This document shows, one piece after another, positions 58,813 through 64,000 of a stretch of DNA of 64,000 nucleotides. The position numbers were made by a program, and so were the translations under genes. Source of the DNA: Hybos culiciformis (taxonomy: Eukaryota; Arthropoda; Insecta; Diptera; Hybotidae). Numbering within the stretch: position 1 is the stretch's first letter; every line of letters begins with the position of its first letter. The DNA lies in the NCBI GenBank assembly GCA_964007475.1, contig OZ023275.1:2108001-2172000 (forward strand), in the 5' to 3' direction. The notes below the pieces were generated by a model. That model saw only the letters and a program-made list of their open reading frames with translations, was not told where the DNA came from and did not search any database.

Positions 58813-61053
58813 TATTTTTAGGTGAAGTATCAAAAAAAATGTATAATTTGATTATAGCTAAAAAAAACACAAGGTTATTCATTTATTTGTAGTCAATTTT
58901 TTTTTTATTAAATTTAGACACTTAAAGTTGTTGTTATTGTCACGCACAAAACTAATTAATAACAAATATTCACGACAATGAGATATTATTTTGATTTTTT
59001 TTTTTTTTTTTGTAAATATTGCTCTATTTCTGACACTTTCTGATTTTATGAAAAAATTTATCAGCATAATATAATTGTTTGTAATTTTTTAAAAGTAGAA
59101 AATTTTTAAATAATATTAAATTTTTTTTTTGCGAAGCAATAAGTAAATAGAATTAAAGAAATTTAAATTGTTATAAATGACTTGAATTCATAAATCATAC
59201 TTCTAAAATCCCACTATGTGAATAAGAAATCTAAGCCAAATAAAAATTTACTACCTTGAAAAAAAAAATAAAAAAGGCTAAGGCAACATTATTTTTGTTT
59301 ATGTTGTATTTTTACTTTAATTTTCTTTGAATTGCCTATCTTATTGATTTTAATTGAAAGTTAAAATCTCACATGACGTGTCTTGATTCATAAAAAATAT
59401 TTAATTTTAATTAAAAATAAATTTTCTGGAAATGTTTTTGTTTTTTTTTTTTTCTGTTTTAAACGATATATTTCAACACTTTTTAGGTTAAATTACATTT
59501 TATGAAAATGACACAGTTTATTCATAAAATATTGAGCATAGAAATTGATATTGTTGTGACCGCCTTTTCAGAAATTTTCAAGTACATATACATTTTCTTT
59601 TCTAAATAAATTTTATAATCCGAGGAGGGATGTGCGAAAAAGGAAATAAAAGGATTTCTGATTTATTGATTTGATTCTTCATTCAGTCTATTTATAGTAA
59701 AACTAATCAGTAATTCCGTACAGTTATTCTGAATTTTTTCATTATTAAAAATACATACAATATTTTGAACAATTTTATTTTTGTGTTCAAAAGTTTGTGA
59801 TTTTTACTATCAAATGCCATCAATACCTAAATTTTTTAGATTTTGGTAGATAGATACTGTGTTTTCCACAATGACTGTAGATTTGATGATTTGAAATGTA
59901 TATATATTATATTTCTTAAATTTAATTAAATTTTCTTGTTTTGAAATGTAATTAAAAAAAAACGTATATTTATGATTGTTAAGAACTGTAATTTATGATT
60001 AAAAATCCTTAGTTTTATAATCCAAAATCTCTTTGTTTAACTTAACACCTTTCCACTTCTAAAGACAAAATTAAACTGAACTAAATATTAAATGATAAGA
60101 GCGTTTATAATAAGTGAGCTTCGAGCCGTACATTAAACTATTTAATTAGCCGGTTGCCATAAATATTTAATATATTACCTCTACGAATTAGAGTTCAAAT
60201 TTTCAAATACAAAATTCGTTATAAAAAAACTGAAAAAAAATGCCTTCCGTAAAATAATCGACCATATATAATATATTTATTGTATGTACAAATGTTATTA
60301 TAATTTTACTGATTTTGTTATATGTAACAATTATGTTTTTAAAGCATTTTTTAAATTTTTTTAAAGAAACGCTTTATTATAAATTAAATGTTATTTGCAT
60401 ATATATATAATGTAGTTTTTTTTTTGTTTTTTGTTTTTTGCTTTTTATGAAAATTTGCATGGAATAAATTAGCATATAAACACGCAAAGCTAAGAACAAT
60501 GTATTAGGTTTATTGCTTTTTGTTTATTTATTTATTTTGTTTTTTTTTTTTTTGAAATTTTCCCTCCAAAAAAAAAAAAACAAAAAGAAAATTTGCATGA
60601 ATTCCTTAGGGGTCCTAATGTGACTGGGAAATATTTTTATACTTTCTATTACTTTTTATATAATTTATTAATTTTATTTTTAATTTTTTGTTTTTTTTAT
60701 GGAGACAGACATCTCAGAATTTTCTATATTTTAATTAGCTTTGCAAATTTATTCCCTTTTCCATTTTCAAAATTGAATTTAATTAAATTGAAATTATTTT
60801 ATTTTATTAAAATTACGATGAAATTATAAATATTGAAAATGGTATAATGAGATTTTATTATTATTATTTTTTTTATGGAATAATTATTTTTAATATTGAT
60901 TTGAAAAAAAATTATTTCAATTTTATTAGAATTAACTATTTATTCAAATCTATAATAATAATAATTATAAATTGTTAATATTTTCAATTAAAAAAAAAGA
61001 TTAATTTGTTTAGAATCTATAGTGCTAGATCTAGCTTATTTATATTATGTTTT
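58813..61053. other. AT-rich non-coding stretch, nothing recognised
   Basis: Homopolymer-rich. No gene, RNA or bounded element was recognised up to the second gap. Confidence 0.6.
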
Positions 61054-61253
61054 NNNNNNNNNNNNNNNNNNNNNNNNNNNNNNNNNNNNNNNNNNNNNNN
61101 NNNNNNNNNNNNNNNNNNNNNNNNNNNNNNNNNNNNNNNNNNNNNNNNNNNNNNNNNNNNNNNNNNNNNNNNNNNNNNNNNNNNNNNNNNNNNNNNNNNN
61201 NNNNNNNNNNNNNNNNNNNNNNNNNNNNNNNNNNNNNNNNNNNNNNNNNNNNN
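61054..61253. other. Assembly gap of exactly 200 N
   Basis: The same fixed size as the first gap. All reading frames across it are artefacts of N translation. Confidence 0.99.
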
Positions 61254-63441
61254 ATTTGTGACAAAATTATTTAATTTATTGAAATATCAAATAATGCTCT
61301 AAGGCACTACATTCATATACATAAGTATCTTTTGACTAATCATTCAAAAAGTTAATAAAATTAATTGAGAGAAATTGAATATACATTTTATGTACTTTTA
61401 GTATTATCACAGGTATCATATACATAATAAACATAAATATAGGATGCATGCTTGCCTTTGTGTAATTTATTTTTCGTTATCTTTTAACGGATTTCCGTTT
61501 TACAATCAATATTTTTGTGATCCTATCAATTTGAAATTAAAAAATAAAATGATAATTTTTTTTTTTTTTTTTTTAATTTTTTTTAATTTATTGTATTGAT
61601 TTCAGATATCAAAAATTTGCTTAAAATTTTAATCGTCTATTACATCACAAGCTTTACAAGCACGTGCCTGATAATGTCACATGCTTTTTTGGGTGTTGAA
61701 ATAAAAAAATTACTTATTATTAAAAAAAAATAAGCTTAATTCTGTGGAAGTTATCATAAAAGAGGTTGACTATGAGATCGAATAATATAGATTCTAGTAC
61801 CCTTTCATTTTATGTTTGAAATCAAAAAGTCCAAGGAATACGTATCCTGTTTAAGAACTACTATTACCAGTGGATTTAATATTTCCTTTAATAATCCAGT
61901 AAAATTAATTTGAATTTTCCCATACTTATAAAGGAACAAGAAATTAAGCATTTTCGTCAGTTTTTACTGCCGATAATAATATTAGAAGATTAGTGTAATT
62001 TAAAAGAAATATTTTTTTTTTGTTCATACTTTGGAAATTTTCAATTAAAAAGAATAAACTATTCTTTTCCATATATTTTATTCCTGTCAGATAGAAATGA
62101 AATAATATAATGTATTATTAGGTTTGAAACAAAAACCAAAACTTATATTCCGTATACAAATCTTTCTGATCTTATAATATTCAAAAATATTCAAAATAAT
62201 ACAAAAATTCCTTAACAAACCCAATATTATTAAAAGAGAGATTGCATTTTCAGATACTTTTCGGCTTTTCGTTAAATTAAATTAAATTTTGTGGAAATCA
62301 TTTAAAGCCTTATCTAAAGCCTTTACTTGAACTTTAAATTCTTATTTTATTATTATTTTTTTTCGAATTTCAGGAAAATTTTGATAAACTTACTATATAC
62401 TTATTATGTACATACATGTAGGTGATATTCTTCAATATAAATAAATATATATATGTACATTATGCATATATGCTTACTTAGAATAGCTATATCATGTTAT
62501 GTTATATGTATATAGAATAAGGCATCAGGAATTAAGGATAATAAGTATACAAAAGAGTACTTTCATAATATATGATGTGTTTTATCAATTCAAGTATACT
62601 TCCTTTCGTTTTTGTTTGACATGCTTTTTAAATTTCCTGAAATATAAATCTGAAAAAAAAAGCAAAAAATAAATGAAAAGAATAATAAAAATGTAAAACA
62701 AAAATTCCATGAGCTCATCAGTTTATTATGTTGATATCTTCCGTATAAACAAATACATAAAAAAAAATTACCCCCAAAAAAGGATGTAAGGTTTGTGAAT
62801 TTAGAGCTTTACATTCTAAATAACTAAGTGCATGTAAATTTTGTTTTTTAAATAAAATGCCTCGAAAAAAAAAGATATTTTTTTACTTTACATAAAATAC
62901 TAAATTCTGTTTTTTTTTTTATAAACATACGATATATATTTTTTTTAGTATTAAGTTCACATAAATCATGCATTGATATCTTCCTAAATAAAATGATGAT
63001 ATTGTCAAATTTAAGTATTTCAAAGCTTGCATGACTTTGTATACTACTATTAGTTTCATTTCCTTTTGATCTGACTGGCTAAAGCTTAAAAAAAGAAAAT
63101 AAAATTATTAAGAACCTTACAATTAATTATTAAACAATTTTTTTTATTGAATTTTACGTTTTGAATTTTTTTTATTTAGAATCGTTCTTTGATTTGAAGT
63201 TTTAAATGATCTTTAGAAAACCTATAGTAAAAATGCATAAGCAGATGACATTTTCAACAATTTCTTTTATTAATCCTTTATAATCTTTAAAGGTATAAAT
63301 ATTCATAATCACAAATCTCTGAGAATAAAATAGAATTGTAAAAGTAAATCATAAGGCAGTTTATTAATCCAGTTTCAACATTTTTCAAGAATACATATAA
63401 CGAAAACATTTATTTTAATATCCATAATCGCCGGTCACTGC
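61254..63441. other. AT-rich non-coding stretch, nothing recognised
   Basis: No coding, RNA or bounded repeat signal was recognised. Confidence 0.6.
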
Positions 63442-63635
63442 ACAAATCGATTAGCTCCACTTTTTGAAAAATCTTAGTTTTAAATGTAAAAGCACTTGGT
63501 ACACATCATAGCTTTTTATATTTATACAAATTTTCCCAATCGTTAAAACTTTAAAGGACGAATTTATAAAAGAAATTTGTGTACATTATTTCATCGCATT
63601 TCTGCACTTCTTTTTTATGGAGCTAATCGATTTGT
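63442..63635. mobile_element. Small inverted-repeat element (194 bp)
   Basis: ACAAATCGATTAGCTCCA at 63442-63459 is exactly complementary to 63618-63635. Inside, GTACACA (about 63500) and TGTGTAC (about 63579) extend the fold. No clear target duplication was seen (flanks CACTGC and CGAATG). Confidence 0.65.
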
Positions 63636-64000
63636 CGAATGAAGGACTCATACAGCTACCATCTTCAAAAAATATTTTTTATTGTAACTTTATATATGTA
63701 AATCATAAGGAGATGAAAAATTTAAGATTTTTTAAATATTTATTATTACCAAATATTTAAATTTTAATATTTTATTAATATTTTAATGCTATTTTCACGC
63801 AACTTCTAAGTTTTGTTATTTTTAAATTTTCTTTTTTTTGTTAGAATAAATATATAGGGAGAAAAAATTATAATATTTTTTTAAAAGTTTTTCATTCCAT
63901 TCATTTTTATTTTTCTTTAAATAAAATAAATATTGTATGTACTCGTATATAAAGTTTTTGATAAAAGATATTTCAGATTAAAACTTGCCGCCTGAAGCAA
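63636..64000. other. AT-rich non-coding end of window
   Basis: Nothing recognised. The last 15 bases (TTGCCGCCTGAAGCA) are GC-richer but too short to interpret. Confidence 0.6.

Noticed and set aside
61006..61302. Several frames across the second gap
   Set aside because: They consist almost wholly of N.

Overview
This is an AT-rich eukaryotic window, most likely from an insect and probably a fly (Diptera). The evidence is the overall base composition, intron-split coding exons with GT..AG boundaries, an exon pair encoding a DUF1091-type secreted protein (a family expanded in flies), a jockey/CR1-type LINE reverse transcriptase, and a short repeat with a CCTAA-type tail that I associate with fly genomes. 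There is no sign of bacterial or organellar gene organisation. Nearly all other long reading frames are low-complexity shadows of poly-A/T tracts. Two gaps of exactly 200 N (18828-19027, 61054-61253) are scaffold joins of unknown true size.

Layout. 1-17.5 kb is gene-free and carries four AT-rich dispersed repeat families, a hAT-type MITE with a perfect 8-bp target duplication (8784-9380) and a TA-flanked element with CACTG ends (15540-16508). 17.6-19.0 kb holds the 3' part of a LINE on the minus strand, cut by the first gap; 20.3-21.1 kb holds a decayed Tc1-like transposase on the minus strand. 23.4-36.3 kb is a graveyard of DNA transposons: a hAT remnant (24034-24786), a nested stack (25225-26919, containing 25587-25995 and 26069-26451), a pogo-like element (27001-28176) and several terminal-inverted-repeat MITEs with readable target duplications.

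38.35-46.39 kb is the most unusual part. A roughly 8-kb block has short CACYGAAAAAA-type ends in a TA dinucleotide. It contains a degenerate tandem array on the left, a 283-bp-period array of interlocking palindromes in the middle, and immediately downstream an eight-exon gene. The splice sites of that gene are almost all clean, but its reading frame is broken by several single-base shifts. The palindromic word TACTTGTNACAAGTA and its variants recur in the central array and near the right end, with looser forms near the left end. I infer a candidate undescribed large DNA transposon carrying its own spliced gene.

47-64 kb has further hAT remnants (49516-50489, with a nested 107-bp retroposon-like insert), a Helentron-like element (52850-53800), and the only gene that looks potentially functional: a two-exon DUF1091 gene at 54320-55813 whose first exon (start codon and signal peptide) is not identified. 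Two different foldback elements lie around it. One (53886-54293) is built from some 15 copies of GAAATAAGGCCGCG in alternating orientation, just upstream. The other (54885-55530) is built from TTCGTCTAAAA units and sits inside its intron. Both show 9-bp target duplications, as Drosophila FB/NOF-type (MULE-related) foldbacks do. The rest, to 64 kb, is AT-rich intergenic or intronic sequence.

All homology statements rest on reading motifs by eye and from memory; no database search was run.
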